DNA of 64,000 nt, taken from the NCBI RefSeq assembly GCF_963678635.1, contig NC_087067.1, positions 56,145,964 through 56,209,963 on the forward strand. The letters are read 5' to 3'. Both the position numbers and the translations under genes were made by a program. This stretch comes from Symsagittifera roscoffensis (taxonomy: Eukaryota > Xenacoelomorpha > Acoela > Convolutidae). Shown here piece after piece: positions 21,501-29,869 of this stretch. Position 1 is the first letter of the stretch. Each line of letters starts with the position of its first letter. The notes beneath the pieces were generated by a model, which worked only from the letters and a program-made list of their open reading frames with translations, did not search any database and was not told the DNA's origin.

Positions 21501-22672
21501 TTGCGTGTTTTTGATGGTATTGTCATGGGTTTGTATGTTTGGTAATCCATATGTGAATATTTAGGGGCAACCGAAGGTTTAACGGTTGATTGTAAGGTTA
21601 CCTGTGTTTGTGAAGGATTTGTATTTCTTGGTGTTGTTAAATTTGGGCGTATTGGTGAAATACTTTGTTGTGTAGTTGTTGTGTGTACAATTTCTTCATT
21701 TATGAAGTGTGATGGTGTCTGTATATCTTGTTGAGTAAGATTCCTAGTTCCATTGAGGTTTTCATTGTGTATGACTGTAGAGTTTAAACTATTATTTTGT
21801 GTATCGGGTAAAAATGTATTATAGTTTAATGGTGTTGCATCAATTGTTAATGGTATTACTCTTACATAATCTCTTATGTAAGATATTGTACCTATTGCTT
21901 GACTTGAGATTGATTGTGGAAAGTTTATAAATACGGGATGAGACCATTCGGGGTCCCAAACATAATCTGATTGTTCTGTGATAGCTGTATCATCGTTCGA
22001 GTTTTGGGGTCTAAAATTTTTTCTTGCTTGTGCAATTAAATCAATATTGTGTGTAAAATAATCTATTATGAACCATGCTAAAATTTTTTGTAAATCGTGT
22101 TTGGTATGTTGTGAAACGTCGTCTTTCGTGAAATTTTCTTTAATGATGTTTAAATAACTAGAGAGTAGTGTGATTTCATGTCGTACTCTTAAATGTTTAG
22201 ATGTTTCTGTCGGTGAGACATTTGTTAATGGGAGTTCATTTTCTAATATCGAAATATAACTATATATTAGTGCGAAAACTTCATTGGTGAAAATGGAGTT
22301 TGCTCTTTGTGAGTTATGGTATTGTATGCTTTTTATATATTCTGAAAAAACTTTTGAAAATTCTAAATCAAGGTCGTCTGTTTGAATAGTATATGTTCTA
22401 TTATTATGGTTTGGGGAAGTGAATTCTATAGAGTAGATTCCATATTGTTGTGTTATGTTGCATATATCTTTTAGATAGTGATCTATGATTTGTCTTTTGA
22501 TTTTTACATCGGGGAACTCTGTTTTACATGGACTGATTCCGGGTTCAAATAAATTTACGAGTAAATTTTGACAAAATATGTGTTGTCCTCTATCAGTATC
22601 TGCATCTACTATAAAAGGAAAGATTTCATCATCATCTGGAGTTTCGTCACCTGGGGTGTGCGTTGAACTCAT
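15554..22672 (-). CDS. gag-pol: Gag-Pol polyprotein (2372 codons), Ty3/gypsy class
   Basis: Gag and Pol are in one frame. Residues 1-600 are a QN-rich extension, and a capsid-like region lies near 610-800 (AAQKWFSVLP). A CCHC knuckle CNYCRRYGHSISEC is near 842-856, followed by a long Arg/Asn/Ser/Tyr-repeat tract (about 920-1075). The protease has DSG near 1228, reverse transcriptase YLDD near 1728, RNase H CDASNFGIGAAL near 1876, integrase an HHCC finger near 2242-2282 and the first catalytic Asp near 2334. The frame then ends because GTCGCAAATTACC replaces the expected sequence around 15565-15585 (a net 5-nt gain against copy 2). The ATG at 22672 overlaps ORF1 by 26 nt. Everything up to mid-integrase looks intact. 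Confidence 0.9.
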   Translation of the reverse strand: MSSTHTPGDETPDDDEIFPFIVDADTDRGQHIFCQNLLVNLFEPGISPCKTEFPDVKIKRQIIDHYLKDICNITQQYGIYSIEFTSPNHNNRTYTIQTDDLDLEFSKVFSEYIKSIQYHNSQRANSIFTNEVFALIYSYISILENELPLTNVSPTETSKHLRVRHEITLLSSYLNIIKENFTKDDVSQHTKHDLQKILAWFIIDYFTHNIDLIAQARKNFRPQNSNDDTAITEQSDYVWDPEWSHPVFINFPQSISSQAIGTISYIRDYVRVIPLTIDATPLNYNTFLPDTQNNSLNSTVIHNENLNGTRNLTQQDIQTPSHFINEEIVHTTTTQQSISPIRPNLTTPRNTNPSQTQVTLQSTVKPSVAPKYSHMDYQTYKPMTIPSKTRKTFTRNNFADHNYNYTHPSKTNYQPQRNFNQYTKPRNWDNPTAQYNSTNFQPNPPQDRSGNYPFFQQNKNKKQTSYQMDYLSSDEDFLQPDIFAPNTQEYRRQGIQKTRTNHRNFSPQSTDAQYQQPIQQPNPINIQSFQPIQQQNPMTTHSYQPSQMQNEIPLPYYLQQHEITRNQLSNFSQMPNAAESLQMTMNPYLMGGSSITSNKPLMVFTGTDPEYSVEDYLNAVTANLILNIGPEPINTPLHQNWIHRRTALIQTTLDGAAQKWFSVLPQEIKSNWKRFTQEFSKMFDSERNKQQQRVLCNEIRRLPNETIKQIAVRIETLVRKAYSLNTHDYKNTKMTEILMMTLTPQLRKIAIKKRASHPSSIREPDLDFRKLVDKLEQAEITMKLEETENLKLQYVNKIETTPTNINNIQESETDLVEKITEILNIYEKNPNFKGKPSFKKWCNYCRRYGHSISECRQKQQDSQNKPQKYKEPNKSFYQYMKKDQNLPNKNVYSNNSSGKPLPNNTSYTRNQSPYNSSYRGRSPERRNTYNSSQNHYNRPNSRNNYSRSNSNTQRFVSRSNSQSRNNYYPNNQSRNSSYNRNRNYSYNRNRSYSNNRNQNYPNNRSRNNSYNRSNYNRQNNNYQNRSRNNSQNRHPSYNNRYRNYSQSPHRNNNHYNNSNNRHRSSTPKHQRQINQVQANPETTSDPPGIDDTVTDTLQLNQINCTSSDSESDTENTLDINMIKVENDYESVIYEQPFPSHIYENQSQILQNHYTTPINSTPTTQETNEINTTNQTNKNTKTKCLNTNHIYQNIQKEQPKEKIWTIPFLLESPRNKEFQPPDLEIDFLIDSGAESNIINIPTWNEIKILHPKLTPLETSSKLATAQGSTLINYGKIQLFLLPTRTMEQSKILNKPFKQIFHITDIKYNIIGIPFISKYIPTINILNSKILIKDKYTKTKETSLTFFQRLNKQPPFFSKFYPIFNQQRKHLKPLSGNIYNFSIKQVHQYDKAQNKQKFYMSDFEFKPIHKFFKITISSIKYLKNSNSDIISLHVYNNTPYQVTLPLGLLGYCETNATISPIHEKAYRVNNILQLLDICQSTILNEELSINNIISNENRNTDYFTKTPYFKPTFNISNYTEDQQKFLTMFNFQHSQITQDEFEKLAKQLIQYSSVYATSKFDVGKISSSLHLPLKPDAVFKKQRASKVPIRLLDILEQYNIISPVNKEEQPKGNTFINPVIILAKGESLKIVLDARYLNSLIDESKCNWPIEPIQVILTKINGKYFTTADMNSAYNQMPLDEQSRRLTQFVIGNQQYEFNRLFYGISIGPAAFSAFMSKIFRPLILKKNAITYLDDVFMQSQTKDEMFKVLETYHQILQNENLKAAPDKSHFFLTRVKFLGHNIERKTITPLKSRIDAIQKLQPPTNKKKIQEFLGMLNFLSKYVYKMQLYLRPFYNILRQQNNFEWNTEHQTRFEEIKKLLTEQISNTIPDPDQPFYAMCDASNFGIGAALLQSHNGTNKMNLISANSRLFTQAELRLSTLMRECTAIIYTLTEYEFLILGSKHPTVLFTDHKPIIFLFTQKSNPNHRVYRFQLILMKFPNLHIVWTAGKNLALPDTLSRNTPPELLTRKTTVEIPKNIKFYLAENETSPRLECKYAVKTDIEQSQINNLQHFPLYLDCQNNHYEVDLLGTSTFKPIPYSQWIKNNTQQKRTKQHLPKKDHFPLIEKEDLTDKINLSGPQTNDSKYTINQVFDLHDPLDTIPLSKLEIENIFLPPTETITISTLKQYQNLDPVIRQLKSWHKYKTKPIKADSTILGNKTLLRYFRKFNNTTINENTDLLEYNLNESTVPCLPISMILIAFNISHTQNIKGHSGSEKTYSNFIQNFYFPNAPIWIKVLCNDCIVCQLNKPYPNQKQIAQKQDFKGQSLYFNHRISFDTKGPISPSSEGNSYIMVIVDAFTHYVALNPVPHCNAYYAYTTLYEHWIAKFVANYQKF

Positions 22673-23114
22673 TTTTTCGTTCGATGACTGTTAATATGTA
22701 ATTATTAATGTGTCGAATTGGTTGATTCCAATTGTATAGATGTACTGGTTTGTGTTTATACTGCTTTTTTATTCTTCTTTTTCCTCTTTGTGATGAATTT
22801 GAAGTTGTTTCTGAGTCAGAAAAATATAATTGATCGTGTTGTGGGTAATTTTTATCTATTGATTCTTTTAGTTTGTAGAGTTCGTCTAAACTGTTGGTTT
22901 CTGATTCTGAAAATGCGTTTCGATTTTTTGAAAATCTTTTTCGTGTTATTTGTCTTTGTTTAGTGATTATTTTTCTCTTTAGTGTTTGTCGTTTTGTTCG
23001 AATGTATCCAACTGTTTGTGTATGAGGTGTGATTACAAGGTCGTATTTTTTGTTATCTATTTCACAATTGTGTAAAACGATTGTTTGTTTATTCCCTAGG
23101 TTTTTAAATGACAT
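22647..23114 (-). CDS. 155-aa basic upstream ORF
   Basis: Not recognised. Begins MSFKNLGNKQTIV, then has a strongly basic middle (KRQTLKRKIITKQRQITRKR) and an acidic Ser-rich part, without a membrane segment. The basic block could bind RNA or act as a nuclear signal. Its end overlaps the Gag-Pol ATG by 26 nt in a different frame, so it may be a separate regulatory protein, an upstream ORF tuning Gag, or fused to Gag by frameshifting. Confidence 0.55.
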   Translation of the reverse strand: MSFKNLGNKQTIVLHNCEIDNKKYDLVITPHTQTVGYIRTKRQTLKRKIITKQRQITRKRFSKNRNAFSESETNSLDELYKLKESIDKNYPQHDQLYFSDSETTSNSSQRGKRRIKKQYKHKPVHLYNWNQPIRHINNYILTVIERKNEFNAHPR

Positions 23115-24354
23115 AAGGTTTAGGATGACGGGTGCAAAAGGTTGTTAAATGATTTCTATTTTCCTAAACTGTTAGTTCTTACGATTTTTTGGTTAGCTTA
23201 ACCTGGGTCTATTTGTTTAGGGTTGGAGAGAAAAGTATATCGATTCCGAAGAATGATTTTTACTTTCTCGTGACTAGTATAAGCTAAGGTGTTAACTTAC
23301 TTAATCTTACTTAGGGGTAGTGATTGTGTTCAAGGGTTGGAGAATAGTAAATCGATCCACAAGGTTCAGGTATAATTAGAACGCGAGTAGTTCGTTAGAT
23401 ACTATTTTAAACTTACTAAGTCTAAGATTTATCCTGGGTCTGGTAAGAGGGGGGATCAAGTGAAGGATGAATAACCGAAGTTCTTCACTGTTTATCCTAA
23501 TTTGAATGATTAGTTTTGTTTAAAAATTTCTATTAGTCTTGGGTTTTTAGAAAGGGTTGGGTAGTGAATCGACGTTTGAGGTCGTTAGACACTAATTAAG
23601 TGGGTGGGGGAGAACAAAGTTGTTCTGTTTGATCCAAGGATAAGCCTTGATGATCAAATTTAAAATGTAATGAAGTAGAAAATGATTTAAGATCCAAGGA
23701 TAAGCCTTGATGATCTGGTTTTAAATTAAGTGACTTTAAATTTTTATAAAGTTTTAAATTTGTGTAAAGGAAAGATTTAGTGTTTTGATGATATTAGTGG
23801 GTTTATGATTGCTGTTATGTTTTAGGTGATGAAGCTGGAACAACAGGATGATTTATGATTACTAACCATTTATTGTCATGCTACTAATTTTTATTTTTAT
23901 TTTCCAATAAATATTCTTCAAACATGTTTTGTATAATACTGCAGAATTTTAGGAAAACGATCTTAGATCTTTTTATCAATCGTTATTGTATAATATTAAT
24001 TTTGTTTAGCGCCTGAAATGATTTTGAAGATTTACTTCAAGGTTTTATGTTTGCAAATGGAAATCTAAATTCATTGCAAGTAGTATTCGAAATATAAAAG
24101 TTTGTTCTGGCTTTTGCCGAACTATCATGTAACTATACGGCAAGTTTCTACTTTGTCGTATGTCGTCTTTGGTTCGATGTCTTCTTCCAATTCCGGGTAG
24201 TTCTATTATGGTTCGGAATATTGGCTCGGATCTATTGAGTCGGAGAGACATTTCAATTAAATTATTGTCGTATAACATTTTGTAAATGTTTTTGTCTAAT
24301 TTCTAATCTAATTTTGGTTAATTCTAATCTAGTAAGGTCTTGTTCGAGACTTAT
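23115..24354 (-). other. 5' leader of the retrovirus
   Basis: A 1.24-kb untranslated leader between the primer binding site and ORF1. It contains a 25-nt hairpin repeat (23631-23655, 23691-23715) and three related GGGTTGGAGA...ATCGAT segments near 23221, 23333 and 23550. It is a plausible site of packaging and dimerisation signals. Confidence 0.6.
23631..23715 (-). repeat. Twin hairpin repeat in the leader
   Basis: A 25-nt unit starting GATCCAAGGATAAGCC occurs at 23631-23655 and 23691-23715, 60 nt apart. Each copy can fold as a CAAGG/CCTTG stem with a 5-nt loop. Confidence 0.7.
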
Positions 24355-24364
24355 GGTCGCACCA
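24355..24364 (-). other. tRNA primer binding site
   Basis: Element-sense TGGTGCGACC begins two nucleotides after the CA end of the 5' LTR, the expected place and TGG start for a tRNA-primed minus strand. The tRNA species was not identified. Confidence 0.75.
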
Positions 24365-24366
24365 GA

Positions 24367-24774
24367 TGAGTTAGGTTTGGAGTGTAACTCATAGAGTAAT
24401 TTCGGATAGGGTACACCGTCTGCTCGTCACGCTATCTTATTTTCGGCCGGATAGATTCGTGCAACTTCTTAGTCTAATACCGATCCTAATCTTACTCTTA
24501 TACTATCTAGTCTCAGGTTGTTTAACTAGTCTCTGCTAGGCTCAATAGATCTAGGGTATACTGGTTTATTGCGGCTGCTGAAGTGCTCGGGAGAGTCCAA
24601 CTAATTTCTAAGTTAAATTCAAATCTCTCTGGTGCTGAAATTACAAGTAACTTCAGCACTTACAAATAAGTGGGTTGTTAGTTAGATGGATCATGATTGG
24701 TTAATATTAAATACTTTACATTGGTAAAACATTTAATTTATCCAATCATAAAATATAGTTTAGATCAGGTTCCA
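24367..24774 (-). repeat. 5' LTR of the endogenous retrovirus
   Basis: Same 408 bp as the 3' LTR with about two substitutions seen. AATAAA is complementary to 24565-24570, and the hairpin is at 24632-24659. It is followed by the target duplicate AAAT. Confidence 0.95.
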
Positions 24775-26100
24775 AAATCACATTTTATGATATTTCAACA
24801 ACGATGAATCAAAAGAAGAAAAAATTATTTCATGTGACTTTTTTGAAGCTAATCATGTACTAGGGTGGTTTGAGCAACAATTTGAAACAGCTGACAATCC
24901 ATAGCTAGCGAAAGTTCGTAACAAGAGACAATTCGTAACAAGCGATAATTTAAACCAAAAAAATGGCAAGTCGTACAAAGTCTTGGCTATTTTTTTCCCG
25001 AAGGTTCATCTTTTGGGACCACTTTACGACAACCATTTCAGGCAAACCAGTTTCTGTTTGACCAACTACAGTGCCAAAAATGACTAAATTTGACAGGGAG
25101 TGCGCTCATAAACTCAGTTTTTTGGGCAAAACTTCCATCAAAAAAATACCTGCAAGGCAAAAAAAAACTGGCGAGTAAGGTAATTTTGGGGTTTCAGAAA
25201 GAATTCAAAAACTCTGAAACGGCAGATTTATAAGAAATTGAAAAAATTTTGTCAAAGCCGCCCCGTGAAAAACTTCTTATTCACGGTACTTCATCAATCA
25301 ATCAAAATTCAAAAGTTTGGAAGAAGTTGCGTATATGTGTAAAGAACGAGTAAATTGTTCGAGCAGAAGTTTAGCTGATAAATGTTGCGAGCTGGCAGAA
25401 CTGAAACACGAATGGTTCATGAAAAAGCGCTCCGATTTGCTAAAGCAAACAATCTGCCGGGAGAAAGTTTTTATTTCAGTCTGTCGATTTGTTTTCGGTT
25501 TTCTATTTTCTATACGAATAGCGAGAAGATTCAATTTTTGACAACTCTGATTACGATAAAGTTATCCATAACTCAGTTTTTCTCATTTCCAGCTTAATTT
25601 TTTCAGATTTTTGAATACAAATTCCTTATTATCATAAACCAAGGGCATTTAGTCTTCCTGGTATGAGGGATTCCCCCAATTACTGCAAAGAGCTGCTCTT
25701 CAAGCACTCCTGCAAAACATGATTGATAAGAGGACAATTTTTTTAAAATAATCATTAGATAGAAAAAAACTACAAGGGGAGTTTGGGGCATTTCTCATTG
25801 TGGAGATCTTAGTATCTTAGCATGCGGCTATTAGCGCAATTAGAATTGAGATTGTTTTGTCACACTTGCAACCGAACAAACTCACTTGTAATTCTATTGC
25901 GCATGTTAAGCGGCTCGCATGCAAGAGGCTACACTCACCATGATAAAAGGGCCAAAAATGTAATTATTCAACCAATCAGCTCTTTTCAAACTGTCCGAAG
26001 TGGAAACCGGACTACCATTTCGGACAGGATTGGTTTGAGAGTTTTCGCGCATGAGAATAGTCTCCGACTAAACTGAATTATTTGCTCTTTTTGTCTGTAG
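24775..26100. other. Intronic sequence
   Basis: Begins with the AAAT target duplicate. No gene or named repeat is recognised. It ends with a T-rich tract and TGTAG, a possible acceptor. Confidence 0.4.
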
Positions 26101-26266
26101 GGTGGTGCGGGCACTGTGGGGAACACCCCGGCATGTCCAAGTGGGAGTAGTGGTGCTGGGGGGACGACTGGACTTAGAAGCAACTCCGTCAACATCGCCA
26201 TACTGCCTATCAGACATGGGCTCTTTTTCCTTTTCCCCCACCTCACACGAGCTTCAATATATCAGT
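26101..26266 (+). CDS. Possible exon of the plus-strand gene
   Basis: TTTTTGTCTGTAG precedes 26101, and AGTGTAACG at about 26266 could be a donor. The GC content is higher than around it. Two frames are open: one Gly/Ser/Thr-rich, the other ending SFSFSPTSHELQYIS. Neither frame joins the phase-1 duplicated exon directly without a stop, so at least one exon would be missing between. Confidence 0.25.
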
Positions 26267-26968
26267 GTAACGAGTGGTTTTACGAGGTTGAGTATGAAGA
26301 CCAAATATGTTTATCGCGGCCTTTTCAGTCTGTATGTAAATTTTCATAACAATCGGACAATGTCGTCAACAAATTTACCTGTAAAAAAATTGCAGGTGGG
26401 GGGAAAAGGAAAAAGAGCCCAGACATATTGGACCGGTATGGCCTGTTTAACTTATGGATGATTTTCGAGCCTTCCCCTTACACACGCAGACACACATAGC
26501 CTCAAAAAGCAAAAAAGTAAGAATGTTCTCTCGGGAATAAACATGGTCAGCTTCAACACGCAGGCGAAGCGAGGCGCGAGGCTTATCGCCACTTGAAGTT
26601 CAAAAATATGCCATGTAAAAATAACTATTATTGAATGGTTCTTATTGAGATACGGTTTTTGAGAAACTAACGGAACTGTTTTTCAAAGAATTTTTTTTTT
26701 CAAAAATTGAAAAGATTCAAAAGGATCCTCCGACAAAATCAAAACGAAGAGGAAAACAGCAAAAAAAAGGACTTTAAAACTTGAAAAAAGTTATATTTTT
26801 CGAAAATATTTTAAATTGAAGGACTCCATCAAACATGAGATCGAAAAAAGATGCTTGCATTGCATGATACCTGGCTGTCGATTGGAAAGGAAAAAATACT
26901 TTTAAAATCATTTTGCGCTGTTTGTTACATTTTACTATTTGAAACTACTGAAACTCTACTACTGTCAT
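26267..26968. other. Intronic sequence
   Basis: No supported feature. It ends with GTCAT, the target duplicate of the BEL/Pao element. Confidence 0.4.
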
Positions 26969-27465
26969 TGTGCGCTCAATCTCTGTACTATCTGTAACTA
27001 GGAAACAACATTGGTTAGACAAAGTGCTATTCGTATTTTCGGCAATACAACCCACTCATGTCGATATAATCAGTGAAATAATCAAAATAATCCAGGAAAC
27101 TAACGACATCAAGTTCATAATTTCAACAATATTCAGCTCCGAAATAAAATTTATTTCGGCGCAAGATAGCCACAAGAACCGGTAATGTCCTTGAGACAAA
27201 TTGCTCTTTTTGGCAGTCAGCTTCAATCAAGGCTGAACCTAATTAGAACCAAAAAGACAGTTAAAAAAGGTCAAGTGGGGCTATAGCCTCTCTGGTCTAA
27301 ATGTTTTAAGGTCTGCGTATGGGGGGATTCGAACCCGCGTCAACTGGCAAGTCTGTATAGGCGGCGTTACTTTAGCTTAGGCCACTCGGCCAACTGTGGT
27401 TGTTTTATATGCATTTATACTCTTATATGCATTTATACTCTTGTTACATTTGCGTTGCAGCATCC
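26969..27465 (-). repeat. 3' LTR of the BEL/Pao element
   Basis: Ends GAGCGCACA in element sense. It contains an ~80-bp segment (about 27052-27135) absent from the other LTR and the tRNA-like part at 27320-27394. Confidence 0.85.
27320..27394 (-). other. tRNA-like sequence in the LTR
   Basis: Element-sense TGGCCGAGTGG (27382-27392) matches a Leu/Ser-type tRNA A box. GGTTCGAATCC (27325-27335) is a perfect B box, with A-to-B spacing typical of a tRNA. No matching acceptor stem is seen, so this is a tRNA relic or pol III promoter and not a functional tRNA. Confidence 0.6.
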
Positions 27466-27478
27466 TCCCCCCCCCCTG
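27466..27478 (-). other. Polypurine tract of the BEL/Pao element
   Basis: A run of C on the plus strand (element-sense G run ending GGAGG) directly abuts the start of the 3' LTR. Confidence 0.7.
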
Positions 27479-27577
27479 AAGGAGGAAGAACAGGAGGGAG
27501 CTTAACAGTCGGCCGAGTGAGTTCACGAGTTGCGGTCTTAACAAGGGCGGATTGAGCGCAACCGACCTGTCCGTAGT

Positions 27578-28340
27578 TTAGCTTGACGATTCGGGCGAGG
27601 GGTAGTACCCACGCGGACTATCGGGCTCAATCACCCACACGAGATCGCCTGTCTTAAGAGTGGAGTCAGAATGAGTGTGCCACTTGACACGCTTATTCAG
27701 TGAGGGAACATATTCTCGAAGCCAACGAGACCAAATAGCGTTAGCATACGACTGTGCTCGCACCTACCTATTCTTTTGGTCAAACTACTCCCCGGGTAAA
27801 AGCGGAAGAAAACTTGTGGCATGTTGTCCAAGCAAAAAGTGGTGTGGGCTTCACGCTTCTAACTCACGGGAATCAGTACCAACGGGAGTGATTGGCGTCG
27901 AATTCGAATCCTGTTCAACTAAGCAGAGTGTTATTCCTAACACCTCTTCGGTGACTCGCCTACTGCCTAGTTTATCGTAAAGCACGCGCTTCACGTTTCG
28001 TGCGAAGCGCTCCCAGGAACCGGAGCCGCCATGATGGGAGTGTGCCTGGCCGGTTAAATTTCCAAGCAACACCTTTGTTTGCAAAAATGGTGGGAGCCAT
28101 GCCGTTCCATTTCTTGATGCAGGCAAGTAATTCCTTTTCCGCACGAAGTTCGTGCCGTTATCCGAGCAGATCGTGCTTGGTGTACCACGACTTGCAATGA
28201 ACCGTTCAATCCTCATGACACAAGAACTAGTGTCCAGAGATGATACGATCTCAAGTTATACAGCCCTGGTGGTGAGGCAAGGAAAAGGAATCACCATATT
28301 TTTTCAGTGCTTCTGCAAACCGGAATGTATAGCGGTCCAA
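27578..28340 (-). pseudogene. BEL/Pao integrase fragment
   Basis: Recognisable core pieces: CLTTRAV with a following stop, SLDTSSCVMRIERFIASRG, SDNGTNFV with the second catalytic Asp, and GSWERFARNVKRVL with the Glu. The C-terminal piece (27578-27763) has LKTGDLVWVIEPDSPRG, the usual BEL/Pao integrase tail. Stops and frame changes separate the pieces. Confidence 0.85.
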
Positions 28341-28502
28341 AGTAATCCACACTCGTATGACTAAAAGGTGGTTGCTTACATCCGAGACGTTCGACAGGTA
28401 AATCGGACATATTTGGCTGGATGGTACTCGCTTTGCGTTTATGGCATGTTAGCCGAATTTATGGCGAGTGTACTGGTGAACTACCACATCGGATGTGGTA
28501 TC

Positions 28503-28900
28503 CTACCGCAACAAAAAACGGAACGAAATTTGATCGCGGGCGAGGACTCCTACTTGGAGGAACATACCCACTATATCCGCGGAGACGGCGTACTTGTGTT
28601 GACGGAATCGCAAAAGTAAATAAATTAAATTTTGGAGTAGGTCTGGACCCACCAATAAGGACTCATTTAAGGATGGGCCGTGAAACTTAGAAACCTCATT
28701 AAGGACTCGGTGCACCTTACCCAGCTTATTCGCATTTACGACGGGATGGTGCGGCAGATACCACTCGCGATCGGAACGCTTATGTGGATCATGCGGTTCA
28801 ACGGTAACGACATAGCCTTTCCTAATGCCCTCTAATTGTGTCTTTCGCGCGGTTCAGGGTCTTTACTTAACCTTCTCTCCAATGTTTTAAATTGGGCGGT
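28503..28900 (-). pseudogene. BEL/Pao reverse transcriptase, N-terminal fragment
   Basis: Contains FHGPSLNESLLVGPDLLQNL and AVSADIVGMFLQVGV, the fingers/palm start typical of BEL/Pao RT including the first catalytic Asp region. It stops at FRFLLR; the YxDD part and RNase H are deleted before the integrase fragment. Confidence 0.85.
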
Positions 28901-29333
28901 TGACGAGTAAAAGTTGTTTGGTAGACTGACATTATTATCCATCCAAAGCATAGCACAAGGTATCTTTCGCCATTGTGAACGTTTTCAGAATTTAGGATGG
29001 ATATATCATGTTTATCGGCGGCTGAACGGGCATCGACCTGTTTGAAAGCACCATAAGATTCCAACTCGTACCAGGATTTTATCTGGTCGGTCAGAGATGA
29101 TCTTCAACAACACACTTGAAACACGAAGAAGTAGAAACAACGGACGGCGACAACGGACCACTTATAACCCAACCTATCGGTAGGCGAACGTAACACGGTG
29201 AGTTTTTATCATCTCACAAGATGAACTCAATGGGTTTAACGGCGTGGTAGTAGTCTTGCCCCATAATAACTTCAACATCCTCATAAGTATACTGAGTGGG
29301 CTTAATAGGTGCTAATTTTGGATAATTATTCTG
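28901..29333 (-). other. Degraded pol sequence
   Basis: Lies between the protease and RT fragments. No clear motif survives in any frame. Confidence 0.4.
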
Positions 29334-29582
29334 CTAATCAGCAATATTGATTAACTCGGAACCAATCCGAGTTTTGTCTTCAACATAAGCACATAGAGGG
29401 AATAGGAAAACACTTTTATTCGGCTCGGAGGAAACTGTAGACTTGACCCTCTGAGTCTGAACGACGGTGGTTGAGTTGAAACAACTAATTGACAAGTTAT
29501 CGGGCTCCTCTACTAAGGCGAGACGGTTGACGAGTGACAATGACACCCAAGAGTGATTCGATGCACTATCACAAAGAACCAA
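29334..29582 (-). pseudogene. BEL/Pao aspartic protease fragment
   Basis: Begins VLCDSASNHSWVSLSLVNRL, the usual start of the BEL/Pao (A17-like) protease, with Ala in place of the Gly of a standard DSG. It ends by a stop after about 80 residues. Confidence 0.75.
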
Positions 29583-29869
29583 CGTCAGGAGACGGTTACA
29601 TCCGAGGACGAGGACACAGCAAGTGTTATAATTGGCAACAACCCTTTAGACGATTCAAGGTCATGTACATCACTAACAGCGGCATGGGTGGAAGTGTTTG
29701 TATTGTCCTTGATTTTGTTTGTTCCAGCCTTATTCGGGCATTTGAATTTTGCTTCCGAGGAAATATTTTTTCGGCTCCATGGTGCAATACATTATGAGTG
29801 CTATCTCACTGTGGCTTCGGGCTTTTTCTAGCTCTAGAACATTGCCGGAAACTATGATTGCCATTGAGG

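Larger units (their letters stand above)
5926..24774 (-). mobile_element. 18.85-kb Ty3/gypsy-class endogenous retrovirus, full length
   Basis: Direct 408-bp LTRs (5926-6333 and 24367-24774) with TG...CA ends in element orientation, flanked by the 4-bp target duplication AAAT (5922-5925, 24775-24778). The internal region holds a primer binding site, leader, ORF1, gag-pol, integrase remainder, two membrane ORFs, a Ser/Thr-rich ORF, an env-like glycoprotein, a 34-aa ORF and a 597-aa ORF. I found only two LTR differences by eye (near 5935/24376), so the insertion is young. It lies antisense in an intron of the plus-strand gene. At nearly 19 kb it is about two to three times the usual length of gypsy-type elements. 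The frameshift in integrase makes this copy non-autonomous as read. Confidence 0.95.

Noticed and set aside
24045..24278. 77-codon minus-strand frame near the 5' LTR
   Set aside because: Lies in the leader between PBS and ORF1 with no conserved motif; too weak to call a gene.
27320..27394. Functional tRNA gene
   Set aside because: A and B boxes are good but there is no matching acceptor stem, and the segment repeats in both LTRs.
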